Assembly (NCBI RefSeq): GCF_003853705.1
Contig: NZ_QTQI01000029.1
Span: forward strand, 1 to 64,000
Reading direction: 5' to 3'
DNA: 64,000 bases
Source: Burkholderia sp. Bp8992
GTDB lineage: Bacteria > Pseudomonadota > Gammaproteobacteria > Burkholderiales > Burkholderiaceae
The position numbers and the translations under genes are program-made. Under the pieces are notes generated by a model. The model worked only from the letters and a program-made list of their open reading frames with translations. It was not told the origin of the DNA and did no database searches. Positions 1 to 8,553 of the stretch are shown here, piece after piece. How positions within the stretch are numbered: the stretch's first letter is position 1; each line of letters opens with the position of its first letter.

Positions 1-122
1 CCAACCCGGCACCCGGCCCGCGCCCCCCCCCGGGTCTCTCCCCCCCCGGGGCCCCCTTCGGGGGGGGGGGGGGCGGGCGGCCCCCCCCCCCCCCCCCCCC
101 CCCCCGCGACCGTTGGCGGTCC
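1..122. other. C/G homopolymer-rich contig edge
   Basis: Long uninterrupted C and G runs make up almost all of the first 105 bases, unlike anything else in the window. No coding frame, terminator or recognisable repeat unit is present. The most likely reading is a low-quality contig end or consensus artefact rather than biological sequence. Confidence 0.6.
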
Positions 123-887
123 TTACTGCGGACCGAGTTCCTGCGCGGACGTATCGGCGTCGTTGCCCTGCGCGACGAGCACGTGGATATCGTTCGGCGT
201 CACGTCGCCGACCCCGCCCGACGGAATCGTCAGCAGCAGCCAGTCGGCGTTGTTGTTGATGGTGACCGGCGCGGTCTTGAGGATCGGCGTCTTGCTGCCG
301 GCCGTCGTGACGATCACCTGGTAGCTGCCGCCGTTCAGGTAGTTCGAATCCTGCGTCGTGGCCGGCACCGCGTTCTGGTAGGCCGCGCCCGCCATCGTCG
401 GGCTTTGCGTCGTGATGTCGGTGCCGGGCGGGACGACGTACACGTCGACGTTCTGCGCGTTCGGCGACGCGTTGAAGCTGCGCACGCGCGCCTTGTCCGA
501 CAGCAGGCCCTTGTCGTACGGATCGTCGATCACGGAGATCAGCGACGTCGTGCTCGGCAGCGCGATCGTCGTGTAGTGATGGCCGTTCGCCGCGCTGAAC
601 GTCTGCGCGGCGACGGTTGTCGTCGTGCCTGAGACGTCGTAGCTCGCGTTCTGCGTGCCCGAATCGACGTCGTGATAGCGCGTCACGCCCTTGTACGCGA
701 CGCCGGCCTGGTCGAGCTTCGCGTTCAGGTAGTAGTCGAGATTCGGTCCGGCCGGCACCGCGTTGATGAAGCGCGCCTGCGGCTTCGAGATGCCGAGTAC
801 GGTGCCGACGTCGTTGCCGTCGCCGCCGCACGCCGCGAGCACGGAAACGGCGGAGCACAGGGCCACCAGCGTTCGTATTGATTTCAT
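123..887 (-). CDS. DUF4397 domain-containing lipoprotein
   Basis: The protein has 254 residues and starts MKSIRTLVALCSAVSVLAAC, a signal peptide ending in a lipobox (LAAC), so it should be lipid-anchored and face the periplasm or outer membrane. The body carries two related beta-rich stretches (FINAVPAGPNLDYYLN near residue 40 and FNASPNAQNVDVYVV near 150), the pattern of DUF4397 proteins. A much longer frame runs upstream through nicT in another phase. This ATG is preferred because it precedes the signal peptide and has GAGGAC about 5-10 bases before it. It lies downstream of nicT on the same strand, separated by about 300 bases with no gene, so co-transcription is doubtful. The biochemical role is unknown. 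Confidence 0.85.
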   Translation of the reverse strand: MKSIRTLVALCSAVSVLAACGGDGNDVGTVLGISKPQARFINAVPAGPNLDYYLNAKLDQAGVAYKGVTRYHDVDSGTQNASYDVSGTTTTVAAQTFSAANGHHYTTIALPSTTSLISVIDDPYDKGLLSDKARVRSFNASPNAQNVDVYVVPPGTDITTQSPTMAGAAYQNAVPATTQDSNYLNGGSYQVIVTTAGSKTPILKTAPVTINNNADWLLLTIPSGGVGDVTPNDIHVLVAQGNDADTSAQELGPQ

Positions 888-1183
888 GTTGTCCTCTCGT
901 TCAGGGAACCTGCTGACGATGCGGGACCGCCGCGCGAAGCGTCGCGCGGGGCGCAGCGCCGGTTGAGGGAAGGATGTTGACCGCCGCAGAGGCGGGCGCG
1001 GGGATGGCGCAAGCGTTGTGCCTGTGCGGCGGACGACGGCGTACGGCGGCCGGGAAGCGCGCACGCGCCGTTGCGGCGGCGTGCGCGGGACGAGGTAAAC
1101 GAAGTGCGGCGAAGCGGGCGCGGGGCGGATGCCCGCTCGGTGCGGTTGTAAAAAAGACAGCGTCGCGCGGGCGACGCGCCGTG

Positions 1184-2491
1184 TCAGCGGTTCACGAGCC
1201 TGGCCGGATACGCGAGCGCGAGGGCGCAGCCGATCACCATGCACGCGGCAAAGCCGTACAGTCCCGCGCTTTGCGAATGGAACGTGTCGCGCAGCCAGCC
1301 GATGAAGTAGGTGCTGCCGAACCCGCCGAGGTTCGCGATCGAGCACGCGAATGCGATCCCGCCGGCGGCGGCCGAGCCCTTCAGGAACGTCGACGGCAGC
1401 GCCCAGACGACCGGCATCGCGGCGGCCGCGCCTGCATTGATCAGCGAGAACAGCAGTACCGTCCCGAGCGTGCCGTGCGACGACGAAGCCGCGACCGCCA
1501 GCGCGACGGCCGACACCATGAACGGTACGACGATATGCCAGCGGCGTTCGCGTGCGCGATCGGAGCTCGCGCCGCAGTACAGCGTGGCGAGCACGGCGGC
1601 GGCATTCGGGATCACCATCAGCCAGCCGATGTGATAAGCGTCCTTCACACCGGTGTCGCGCAGGATCGTCGGCAGCCAGAAGCTCACCGCATACAGGCCG
1701 AGCAGCACGCACAGGTCGATCAGGCCGAGCGCCCACACCTTCGGGTCGGAGAATGCCTTGGCGAGCGCATGGCTCTTGTTGCCGGACGGATCGGCGTCGA
1801 GGTTCGCGCGCAGCGTGCGCTTCTCGTCGGCGTTCAGCCATTGCGCGGCTTCGATGTTGTTGGGCAGCCAGCGCAGCACGGCGAAGCCGAGCAGCACCGA
1901 CGGCAGCGCTTCGAGCAGGAACAGCCACTGCCAGCCGCCGAGCCCGTGCGCGCCGTCGAACGCGCGCATGATCCAGCCGGAGATCGGGCTGCCGATCATG
2001 CTCGACAGCGGCAGGCCGACCATGAACAGCGCGACGATCCGCGCACGGCGCGCATCGGGATACCACTGCGTCAGGTACAGCAGCACGCCCGGCAGGAAGC
2101 CGGCCTCGGCGGCACCGAGCAGGAAGCGCACGACGTAGAACTGCATCGGCGTATGCACGAACATCGTCGCACCCGACAGCAGGCCCCACGTGATCATGAT
2201 CCGCGCGATCCACAGTTTCGCGCCGACGCGTTGCAGCACCAGGTTGCTCGGGACTTCGAACAGGATGTAGCCGCCGAAGAACAGGCCGGCGCCGAGGCCG
2301 TACACGGTATCGCTGAACTTCAGTGCGTCGAGCATCTGGAGTTTCGCGAGGCCGATGTTGATGCGGTCGAGATAGGCCGCGAAGTAGCACAGGCAGAAGA
2401 GGGTGATGAGGCGCAGCGTGACCTTGCGATAGAGCTGGCCGTGCAACGCGTCGTCGGGGGAAACGGCGGCGCTCGGGTGTGCGGTAGACAT
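1184..2491 (-). CDS. nicT: MFS transporter, probable nicotinate/6-hydroxynicotinate uptake (NicT-like)
   Basis: A 435-residue inner-membrane carrier of the anion:cation symporter branch of the major facilitator superfamily, with about 12 hydrophobic segments. It opens with the LDRINIGLAKLQM motif in TM1, typical of the tartrate/phthalate/nicotinate transporters. AGGGG lies about 8 bases before the ATG. It stands at the edge of the nic cluster, divergent from nicR, and carries a NicR-type site (2592-2605) about 100 bases upstream. In Pseudomonas putida the cluster transporter NicT is an MFS protein of this class, so import of nicotinate or 6-hydroxynicotinate is inferred from context. Substrate could be another pyridine carboxylate. 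Confidence 0.8.
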   Translation of the reverse strand: MSTAHPSAAVSPDDALHGQLYRKVTLRLITLFCLCYFAAYLDRINIGLAKLQMLDALKFSDTVYGLGAGLFFGGYILFEVPSNLVLQRVGAKLWIARIMITWGLLSGATMFVHTPMQFYVVRFLLGAAEAGFLPGVLLYLTQWYPDARRARIVALFMVGLPLSSMIGSPISGWIMRAFDGAHGLGGWQWLFLLEALPSVLLGFAVLRWLPNNIEAAQWLNADEKRTLRANLDADPSGNKSHALAKAFSDPKVWALGLIDLCVLLGLYAVSFWLPTILRDTGVKDAYHIGWLMVIPNAAAVLATLYCGASSDRARERRWHIVVPFMVSAVALAVAASSSHGTLGTVLLFSLINAGAAAAMPVVWALPSTFLKGSAAAGGIAFACSIANLGGFGSTYFIGWLRDTFHSQSAGLYGFAACMVIGCALALAYPARLVNR

Positions 2492-2591
2492 GGGACTGCC
2501 CCTGTTCGAGTGTGACGGATGAATGGGTGGCTCGATCGACGCGCGCGGAGGTTCCGCTGCGCACTGGAGTCTGTATATCACGGCAATTAAA

Positions 2592-2605
2592 TAGCGTACA
2601 CACTA
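2592..2605 (-). promoter_or_regulatory. Putative NicR operator upstream of nicT
   Basis: On the minus strand it reads TAGTGTGTACGCTA. Thirteen of 14 bases match the site before nicC (9522-9535). It lies about 100 bases upstream of the nicT ATG. Operator function is inferred from recurrence within the cluster. Confidence 0.6.
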
Positions 2606-2973
2606 GAAAATACCGAATCGCACAGGCATGAATCCGACCATTCGAATGAAAGCGTTTGCGCGAGAAAATCCGTGTTTATGAAGGGGTTTTCGGTGATATG
2701 GAGTGCCCGCTGAAAAGGGTGGTCCGGGTACGGATGCATGCACGAAATTCGTGCGCATACGCTCAAAAAAGAAGTGTGTGCGCGGAAGCCTGCGACAGCG
2801 CGCGAATGCACGTGCGACAGTCGCCGCGAACGGGCCCGGCGGGCCCTCGCGCCGGCGTCGTGGCCGTGGCGCCCTGTCCATGGGGCAATCGCCAGGCGCG
2901 ATGCGTGCCCGGCGCCGCGCAACCTGATGCACCGCAATGACGCAGCGATCCGTTCGCCGATTGCGCCGATTTG

Positions 2974-2985
2974 AGGGTGTACACT
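2974..2985 (+). promoter_or_regulatory. Putative NicR operator upstream of nicR
   Basis: AGGGTGTACACT matches AGTGTGTACGCT at 10 of 12 positions and contains the perfect palindrome GTGTACAC. It sits 42 bases before the nicR ATG, where a bound repressor would block its own promoter, suggesting autorepression. Confidence 0.55.
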
Positions 2986-3026
2986 GCTTGTCTTTCACTT
3001 ACACCCGGCACGGGGCCTGCACTTTC

Positions 3027-3473
3027 ATGGCGTCTTCCAAGGATTCCTACGACTTTCACGACCAGGTCGGGCACCTGCTGCGCCGCGCGTATCAGCGGCA
3101 CGTATCGATCTTCCAGGAAGCGATTCCCGATTCGGACCTCACGGCCGCGCAGTTCGTGACGCTGTGCGCGGTCAAGGAGCGGCAGGCGTGCTCGCTGAAC
3201 GACATCGTCAAGGCGACCGCGATCGACCAGGCGACGATCCGCGGCGTCGTCGAGCGCCTGAAGGCGCGCGCGCTGATCGAGGTGCTGCCCGACCCGAACG
3301 ACGGCCGCAAGCTGATCGTGCGCGCCACCGCGCCCGGCCTCGCATTGATCGACCGCACGGTGCCGTTCGCACGGCAGGTGACGGAGCGTACGTATGGCGC
3401 GCTCAATCCCGGCGAGCGCGTCGCGCTGCAGTTCCTGCTGCGCAAGATGATGGAAGACGACGGCGACGCGTGA
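3027..3473 (+). CDS. nicR: MarR-family transcriptional regulator, probable NicR
   Basis: A 148-residue winged-helix protein of the MarR family. The recognition-helix region (SLNDIVKATAIDQATIRGVV, about residues 60-80) and the wing (DPNDGRKLIV, about 92-101) are clear. An upstream in-frame ATG at 2937 is less likely because it would put the palindromic operator (2974-2985) inside the gene. It is flanked by nicT and by the convergent nicB. In P. putida NicR is the MarR repressor of the aerobic nicotinate genes with 6-hydroxynicotinate as inducer. The same role here is inferred from position and from the repeated operator-like sites. Confidence 0.85.
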   Translation: MASSKDSYDFHDQVGHLLRRAYQRHVSIFQEAIPDSDLTAAQFVTLCAVKERQACSLNDIVKATAIDQATIRGVVERLKARALIEVLPDPNDGRKLIVRATAPGLALIDRTVPFARQVTERTYGALNPGERVALQFLLRKMMEDDGDA

Positions 3474-3485
3474 CGCGCGAGCGGC

Positions 3486-3511
3486 GCAGGTGCGGCCTAC
3501 GCCGCGCCTGC
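3486..3511. terminator. Convergent hairpin between nicR and nicB
   Basis: GCAGGTGCGGC pairs with GCCGCGCCTGC (11 bp, one G-T pair) around a 4-base loop that begins inside the nicB stop codon. There is no T-tract. Its place between two facing genes suggests bidirectional termination. Confidence 0.45.
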
Positions 3512-5782
3512 CGCGACGGAGGCGCCCGCTTCGTCGGCGTGCATCAGCCGGCCGGCGTCGCGTAGTGCGGCGCGCACTGTTTCGGGTGTAAACGGCGGCG
3601 CGTAGAACCGCACGCCGGTCGCATCGAACAGCGCGTTCGCGACGGCGGCGGGGCCCGGCACCGAGGCCGATTCGCCCGCGCCGAGCGGCGGTTCGCCTTG
3701 CCTCGGCATCAAGACCACATCGACGTCCGGGACTTCCGCGAAGGTCAGGATCGGATAGCTCGCCCATTCGCGCGACGCGACCTTGCCGTCCGCGAACCGC
3801 ACGCGTTCCTTCAGCGTGCGGCTCAATACCTGGATCACGTTGCCGTGGATCTGGTGGCGCACGCCATCCGGGTTGATCATCGTGCCCGTGTCCTGGCCGA
3901 CCGTCACGCGTTCGATGCGTATTTCGCCCGACACGCGGTCGACGCACAGGTCGACGATCCATGCCGACCACGCCGCGCCGAAGCCGGGGAAGCGGCTGTG
4001 CACGTAGCGCGCATAGGCGATGCCGCGGCCGCGTGCGAGCCGCGACCCGTCGTGCTCGCGAGGCGGGCGTGGCACGCGCGGCGTCCAGCCCGCGCGGTCG
4101 GCCACGGCCTGCAGCAGCGCGATCGCGCGCGCGTCCTGCAGATGGCGCAGCCGGAACGCGAGCGGGTCGACGCCCGTCAGCGCCGCGCATTCGTCGGCGA
4201 ACGCATCGTGCGCGAACGAGTTCGGCAACGCCGATACGCCGCGCAGCCACGATGCCCGCACGAGCGGCGCGAGATCCTCGCAGACGAAACGGCGATGCGG
4301 GCTCGCATACGGCGACACGGCCGTGCGATCGCCCATTTCGAACACGCGCGGCTCGGGCGCGAGCGTGCCGGTCAGCAGCGCCGCGAGCAGCGGCGCATCG
4401 TTCGACGGATAGCGTGTCGTGAAGTCGTAGCCGAGCAGGCGGCCGTCGCGCGTGACGGTGCCGGTTACCTGCATCAGCTGGCCCGTGCCTTTCGGTTCCC
4501 ACAGATGCTCGTCCGCGCGCGACAACTGCACGCGCACCGGGCGGCCGACCGCGCGCGACAGCAGCAGCGCGTCGCCGCACACGTCGTCCGCGCCGTTGCG
4601 GCCGTAGCAGCCGGCCGCTTCCATCCGCACGACGTCGAGATCGGCTTCGTCGCGTGCGACGAGCGTCGCGAGGTCATGGCGCAGCGACACGGGGTTCTGC
4701 GTGCCGGACCACACGGTGATCCGCCCGTCGCCCGGCTCCCGGTAGTCGGCGAGCGCGCAGGACGGGCCGATCGAGCCGTGCATCTGGAACGGCCATGCAT
4801 AGGTGCGCGACAGCGTGATCGTATCCGGTTGGGTTCGCGCGGCATCGACATCGCCTTCGTCGAGCAGCACGCGGCGCGTGGCCGGCGCGGCGGCGATCGC
4901 GGCGGCCGGATCGTCGAGCGGCGGCAGCGCGGGATGCGGCCGCCACGTCACGCGCAACTGGCGCGCCGCGCGGATCGCGTGTTCCTCGCGCTCGGCGACG
5001 ACGCCGACGAAATCGCCGAGCGCGACGACGGCCACGAGCCCCGGCACGTTGGCCACCGACGCGCGGTCGACCTCGACGAGCGACGTGCCGACGAATGCGC
5101 CGCTGTCGTGGCCCGCATACGGCGGCCGCACGACGCGGCCGTGCAGCATGTCCGGAACGCGCATGTCGTGCACGAACGTGAGCTGGCCGGTCGCCTTCGC
5201 GGGCAGGTCGACACGCGGCGCCGATTTGCCGACGATCCGGTAGTGCGCGGGATCCTTCGTGCGGATGTTCAGGTCGAGCGTCAGCGCGATCCGGTGCGCG
5301 GCGACGAGCGCGGCGAACGTGATCGCCTGCCCGTCGGCCGAAATCGTTCCATCGTCGACGGCCAGCCGTTCCGCATCGACGCCGAACCGCTCGGCGGCGA
5401 GCGCCAGCAACGTGTGACGCGCCTGCGCGGCCGCGCAGCGCAGCGGCGTCGCGGAAATCTGGATCGTCGCGCTCGCGATGGTCGGGCCCTGGTTCGGGGT
5501 CGCGGCCGTGTCGCCGAGCATCATCGTCACGCGCGCGGCCGGCACGTCGAGTTCCTCGGCGACGATCTGCGCGAGCGACGTGCGGATGCCGGTGCCGAGA
5601 TCGACGTGGCCGTTGAACGCGAGGATGCGGCCGTCGTCGAGAATCGCGACGAAGACTTCGGGCAGTGCCGGCACGTAGGACGACAGGCTGCCCGGCTGGC
5701 CGGGCGCCGGCTTGACGGGCGGCGCGGGTGGCCGGATGACGGTCAGGCAGCCGTCGCGCGCGAGCAGTTCGGAGCGATTCAC
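3497..5782 (-). CDS. nicB: Nicotinate dehydrogenase large subunit, molybdopterin domain only
   Basis: A 761-residue molybdenum-hydroxylase subunit of the xanthine dehydrogenase family. With NicA it should hydroxylate nicotinate at C6. Visible family features are GHVDLGTGIRT near residue 60, a Moco-contact segment GDTAATPNQGPTIASATIQ near 110, GQDTGTMINPDG near 625, and the C-terminal GAGESASVPGPAA whose Glu is the conserved catalytic base. P. putida NicB, as I recall it, is about 1190 residues because it continues into haem-c domains. This protein stops where those should begin, and the haem part is encoded separately at 11428-13821. It is the last gene of the minus-strand nicEDXFB run, with a 152-base gap after nicF. 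Confidence 0.85.
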   Translation of the reverse strand: MNRSELLARDGCLTVIRPPAPPVKPAPGQPGSLSSYVPALPEVFVAILDDGRILAFNGHVDLGTGIRTSLAQIVAEELDVPAARVTMMLGDTAATPNQGPTIASATIQISATPLRCAAAQARHTLLALAAERFGVDAERLAVDDGTISADGQAITFAALVAAHRIALTLDLNIRTKDPAHYRIVGKSAPRVDLPAKATGQLTFVHDMRVPDMLHGRVVRPPYAGHDSGAFVGTSLVEVDRASVANVPGLVAVVALGDFVGVVAEREEHAIRAARQLRVTWRPHPALPPLDDPAAAIAAAPATRRVLLDEGDVDAARTQPDTITLSRTYAWPFQMHGSIGPSCALADYREPGDGRITVWSGTQNPVSLRHDLATLVARDEADLDVVRMEAAGCYGRNGADDVCGDALLLSRAVGRPVRVQLSRADEHLWEPKGTGQLMQVTGTVTRDGRLLGYDFTTRYPSNDAPLLAALLTGTLAPEPRVFEMGDRTAVSPYASPHRRFVCEDLAPLVRASWLRGVSALPNSFAHDAFADECAALTGVDPLAFRLRHLQDARAIALLQAVADRAGWTPRVPRPPREHDGSRLARGRGIAYARYVHSRFPGFGAAWSAWIVDLCVDRVSGEIRIERVTVGQDTGTMINPDGVRHQIHGNVIQVLSRTLKERVRFADGKVASREWASYPILTFAEVPDVDVVLMPRQGEPPLGAGESASVPGPAAVANALFDATGVRFYAPPFTPETVRAALRDAGRLMHADEAGASVAAGAA

Positions 5783-5934
5783 GGGGGAGGGGTCCTGTCG
5801 GGAGCGGCGCGGCCGGCGGGCGGCGTCGGGGCGCGTTCGGGCGGCGGCGCGCGTGAAGCCAATCTAGGCCGCCAAAAGCGCAGCGTCAATCGCGGGCGGC
5901 ACGACACATGGGGCCGCCCGCGATCCGTCGCGAT

Positions 5935-6588
5935 TCAGCGCGCGCGGGCCTGTACCGCATCGATCGCCGCGATCGCGTCGTCGAGCGGCATCACGGCCGC
6001 ATATTTCTGCTGCATGTCGAACAGGTTCGCGTCGTGCGGCGCGATTGCACGATCGCCGACGCAATCGGCCAGCACGAGCGGGCGAAACCCGTGCGACATC
6101 GCGTCGACCACGCTCGCGCGCACGCAGCCGCTCGTCACGGCGCCCGCGACGAGCAGCGTCTGCACCGCGCGCTGGGCGAGCCACGGCGCCAGCTGCGTGC
6201 CGAAGAACGCCGACGGCACGGTCTTGCGCACGACGAGTTCGCCTGGCGCGGGCGTGAGTTCGGGCACGATCGCGCTGTTCGGGTGGTGCTCGGTCAGCGT
6301 CGCCATGCCGGGCACCTTCAGCGAGAACACGTTGTCGTCGCTGCCGTCGTCCGCATACACGATGCGGCTGTGCGCGACCGGCCAGCCGCGTTCGCGCGCG
6401 AGCGCGAGCGCACGCGTCGTGCGCGCGATCGCGGGCGCGATGTTGCCGCCGCCGAACGTCGCGGGATCGGCGAAGCCGACCACGAAATCGACGATCAGCA
6501 GGCCGATGTTGCCGTGCGGCGGCAGTGGCGTGCCGAAACCCTGCTGGCGATACACGTTCGCTTCGGCGTGACGGGAAAGATCGTTCAT
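5935..6588 (-). CDS. nicF: Maleamate amidohydrolase
   Basis: A 217-residue cysteine hydrolase of the isochorismatase family. It converts maleamate to maleate and ammonia, the fifth step of aerobic nicotinate degradation. The expected triad is visible: Asp34 (LLIVDFVVGF), Lys122 (VVRKTVPSAFFGT) and Cys155 (VTSGCVRASVVDAM). The gene is 18 bases downstream of nicX in the same operon, and its substrate is the product of NicD. Isochorismatase-fold proteins vary widely in substrate, but the neighbours make this assignment firm. Confidence 0.9.
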   Translation of the reverse strand: MNDLSRHAEANVYRQQGFGTPLPPHGNIGLLIVDFVVGFADPATFGGGNIAPAIARTTRALALARERGWPVAHSRIVYADDGSDDNVFSLKVPGMATLTEHHPNSAIVPELTPAPGELVVRKTVPSAFFGTQLAPWLAQRAVQTLLVAGAVTSGCVRASVVDAMSHGFRPLVLADCVGDRAIAPHDANLFDMQQKYAAVMPLDDAIAAIDAVQARAR

Positions 6589-6606
6589 GGTGCGGGTGCT
6601 CGTCGG

Positions 6607-7647
6607 TCAGGCGGGTTGATCGGTCACGCGGCCGTCGCGCACGACGGTCTCGCCGTCGAGTTCGACCGTGCAGCGGCGCAGCGGGATGTCGATGTGGCAG
6701 GTGGTCGTGCGGTTGCCGCCGCCTTCGTTGTTCGGGCCGAGCGAGAACAGGAAGTTGCCCTCGAATGCGCGCGCATCCATCCCGATCGTCGCCTCGCGGT
6801 CGTACAGCCCGAGCGTCGACCAGCGCGCACGCGGCTGCAGCCCCCAGCCGATATGCGAGATCGCATAGCCTTCCGGGTCGGTGAACGTTTCCATGTAGTC
6901 GCGCAGCAGGTCGGCGTCGACGCCGCCTTCGATGCGCGTCGCGTAGCCGCCTTCGACGGTCAGCACGATCGGTTCGCTCACGTAGTGCTTCTGCGGCAGC
7001 AGGATGTCGCCGCGATCGATGACGATCGTGCCGCGCGCGGTGCGGTCGTTCGGGTAGGTCAGCGCGAAGCCGCTCGGCCAGTGGTCCCAGCGGCCCGGCG
7101 CGTCGACGAAGCCGTATTCGGCCGTCGGCGGGAACTCGCCGAGCGGGCACACGAGCGCGGTGCCGGCCGCCGAGGTCACGCGCATCTCGCGGGCAGCCGC
7201 GATTTTTTTCGACGCGGCGAGCACGCGCGTGCGGTCGGCCGGCGTCGGCACCATCCGCACGAGCATCTCGGGCGGCTCGACCGCGAGCAGGATCTTCGTG
7301 CCGGACTTCAGGATCTCGTGCTGCTCGGGCGAGAACAGCAGCGTCATCAGGTCGAGCACGAGGTCGCTCTCGCGCAGCGCGGCGATCGCGGCCTTGTTGC
7401 CGGTCAGCGGCGTCGTGCCGAGATAGGCGAGCGGGTCGCGGCTGAACGCCTTGTCGCCGTTCACCGGCGGCAGGTCGAGCCGGTTGACGATCGCGCCCAT
7501 CGATTGCGTCGCGATCAGCGCGCACGACAGCGTCTGCGGGTGGGTGGCCGCGCTCGTCAGGATCGTGACGGTCTGGCCCGGTTCGAGGCGCGACAGCGTG
7601 AGGACCTGCTTCCACGCGTCGATCAGTTGGGTATCGCTGACTGGCAT
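6607..7647 (-). CDS. nicX: 2,5-dihydroxypyridine 5,6-dioxygenase
   Basis: A 346-residue Fe(II)-dependent extradiol-type dioxygenase that opens the ring of 2,5-dihydroxypyridine to give N-formylmaleamate. NicX belongs to a small family related to leucyl aminopeptidase-type folds rather than the classic extradiol enzymes. The whole length looks typical of the family, including candidate metal-ligand segments SHIGWGLQPRARW and GPNNEGGGNRTTTCHIDIPL in the C-terminal third. It lies between nicD and nicF with short gaps (48 and 18 bases). The assignment rests on family resemblance plus cluster context. Confidence 0.88.
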   Translation of the reverse strand: MPVSDTQLIDAWKQVLTLSRLEPGQTVTILTSAATHPQTLSCALIATQSMGAIVNRLDLPPVNGDKAFSRDPLAYLGTTPLTGNKAAIAALRESDLVLDLMTLLFSPEQHEILKSGTKILLAVEPPEMLVRMVPTPADRTRVLAASKKIAAAREMRVTSAAGTALVCPLGEFPPTAEYGFVDAPGRWDHWPSGFALTYPNDRTARGTIVIDRGDILLPQKHYVSEPIVLTVEGGYATRIEGGVDADLLRDYMETFTDPEGYAISHIGWGLQPRARWSTLGLYDREATIGMDARAFEGNFLFSLGPNNEGGGNRTTTCHIDIPLRRCTVELDGETVVRDGRVTDQPA

Positions 7648-7695
7648 CGTCGGCTCCGGTAAAGGCGTATGGGAAAGAGGGCGGGCGCCGTGCGA

Positions 7696-8526
7696 TCAGG
7701 CCGCGAGCGGTGCGCCGAGGAAGTCGCCGAACGCCGCGTAGAAGCCCGCGGCGTTGTCCCACGGAATCATGTGGCCGGCGTCGGGCACGCGCACGTGCCG
7801 CATCGACGGCGTCGCACGCTGCAGTTCGGCGACGTCGTCGTCGCGCACCACGTCGCCGCGCTCGGCCGTGATCAGCAGCGACGGCACGGCCAGTTGCGCG
7901 GCATCGGCGTGGAAATCGTCGGTATGGAATCCTTCGTACGACGCGCGCACCGCACGCTCGTCGCAGGTATGCAGCCATTCGGCGCGCAACTGCAGCTCGG
8001 CGTCGGTCCAGGTCGGGCAGAACGCGCGCATGCCTTCGGCGTCGGTGCCGGCGCGGGCGAGCGCCATCGAGTCGATGTACCACGGCAGCTTGCCCGGATA
8101 GTCGCGGCGGTTCGGGCCCGATACGGGCGGGTCGACGAGGACGACGGAGGCGAGCCCACGGATACCGTGCCGGGCCGCGCGCGCGGCGATCCGCGCGCCC
8201 ATCGAATGGCCGACGAGGCTCGTGCGCGGCAGGCCGAGCGCGGCGACGAGCGCCGCGATGTCGTCCGCCTGCGCATCGAGGCCGTAGTCGAGCGACGGCG
8301 ACGCGTCCGACAGCCCGCGGCCGCGCACGTCGAGCACGTAGGTGTCGAATGCCGCGCCGAACACTTCGCCGACGAAACCCCACGTGATCGCGGGGCTCGT
8401 GATGCCGGGGATCAGCACGATCGCCGAGCGCGACGCGCGCGCGCCGGTCGTGCCGCCGTAGCGCAGGTAGTGCTGGCGGATGCCGTTCGCGCGGATGTTC
8501 GCGCCGTACAGGAAAGTCGAGGACAT
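7696..8526 (-). CDS. nicD: N-formylmaleamate deformylase
   Basis: A 276-residue alpha/beta hydrolase that splits N-formylmaleamate into maleamate and formate. The nucleophile elbow is VGHSMGARI with Ser108. The acid is probably Asp132 (VLVDPP) and the base His252 (DAGHMIPWDN). The oxyanion segment is LIPGITSPAITWGFVG. It follows nicE by 27 bases and precedes nicX, consistent with one transcript. Generic alpha/beta hydrolases look similar, so context decides the substrate. Confidence 0.88.
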   Translation of the reverse strand: MSSTFLYGANIRANGIRQHYLRYGGTTGARASRSAIVLIPGITSPAITWGFVGEVFGAAFDTYVLDVRGRGLSDASPSLDYGLDAQADDIAALVAALGLPRTSLVGHSMGARIAARAARHGIRGLASVVLVDPPVSGPNRRDYPGKLPWYIDSMALARAGTDAEGMRAFCPTWTDAELQLRAEWLHTCDERAVRASYEGFHTDDFHADAAQLAVPSLLITAERGDVVRDDDVAELQRATPSMRHVRVPDAGHMIPWDNAAGFYAAFGDFLGAPLAA

Positions 8527-8553
8527 GAATGGACTCCGTCGGAAGGGCCGCGC

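Larger units (their letters stand above)
2492..3026. other. 535-bp divergent nicT-nicR intergenic region
   Basis: No convincing gene is seen here; frames on both strands lack a ribosome binding site and family resemblance. It contains two putative NicR sites (2592-2605 and 2974-2985) and a relatively AT-rich patch around 2585-2700 facing nicT. The length is unusually generous for a two-promoter region, leaving roughly 360 bases between the two sites unexplained. Confidence 0.6.

Noticed and set aside
974-2515. 513-residue plus-strand frame opposite nicT
   Set aside because: Arg/Ala/His-rich composition typical of a GC-rich antisense shadow; the minus-strand MFS protein is clearly real.
888-2603. 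Upstream extension of the DUF4397 frame to 826 residues
   Set aside because: The extension reads through nicT out of frame; the signal peptide at 887 marks the true start.
2587-2998. Small frames in the nicT-nicR gap
   Set aside because: They overlap regulatory sites, have poor starts and no homologous look.
3698-6571. 957-residue plus-strand frame opposite nicB and nicF
   Set aside because: No recognisable domain, arginine-rich, fully antisense to two well-conserved enzymes.
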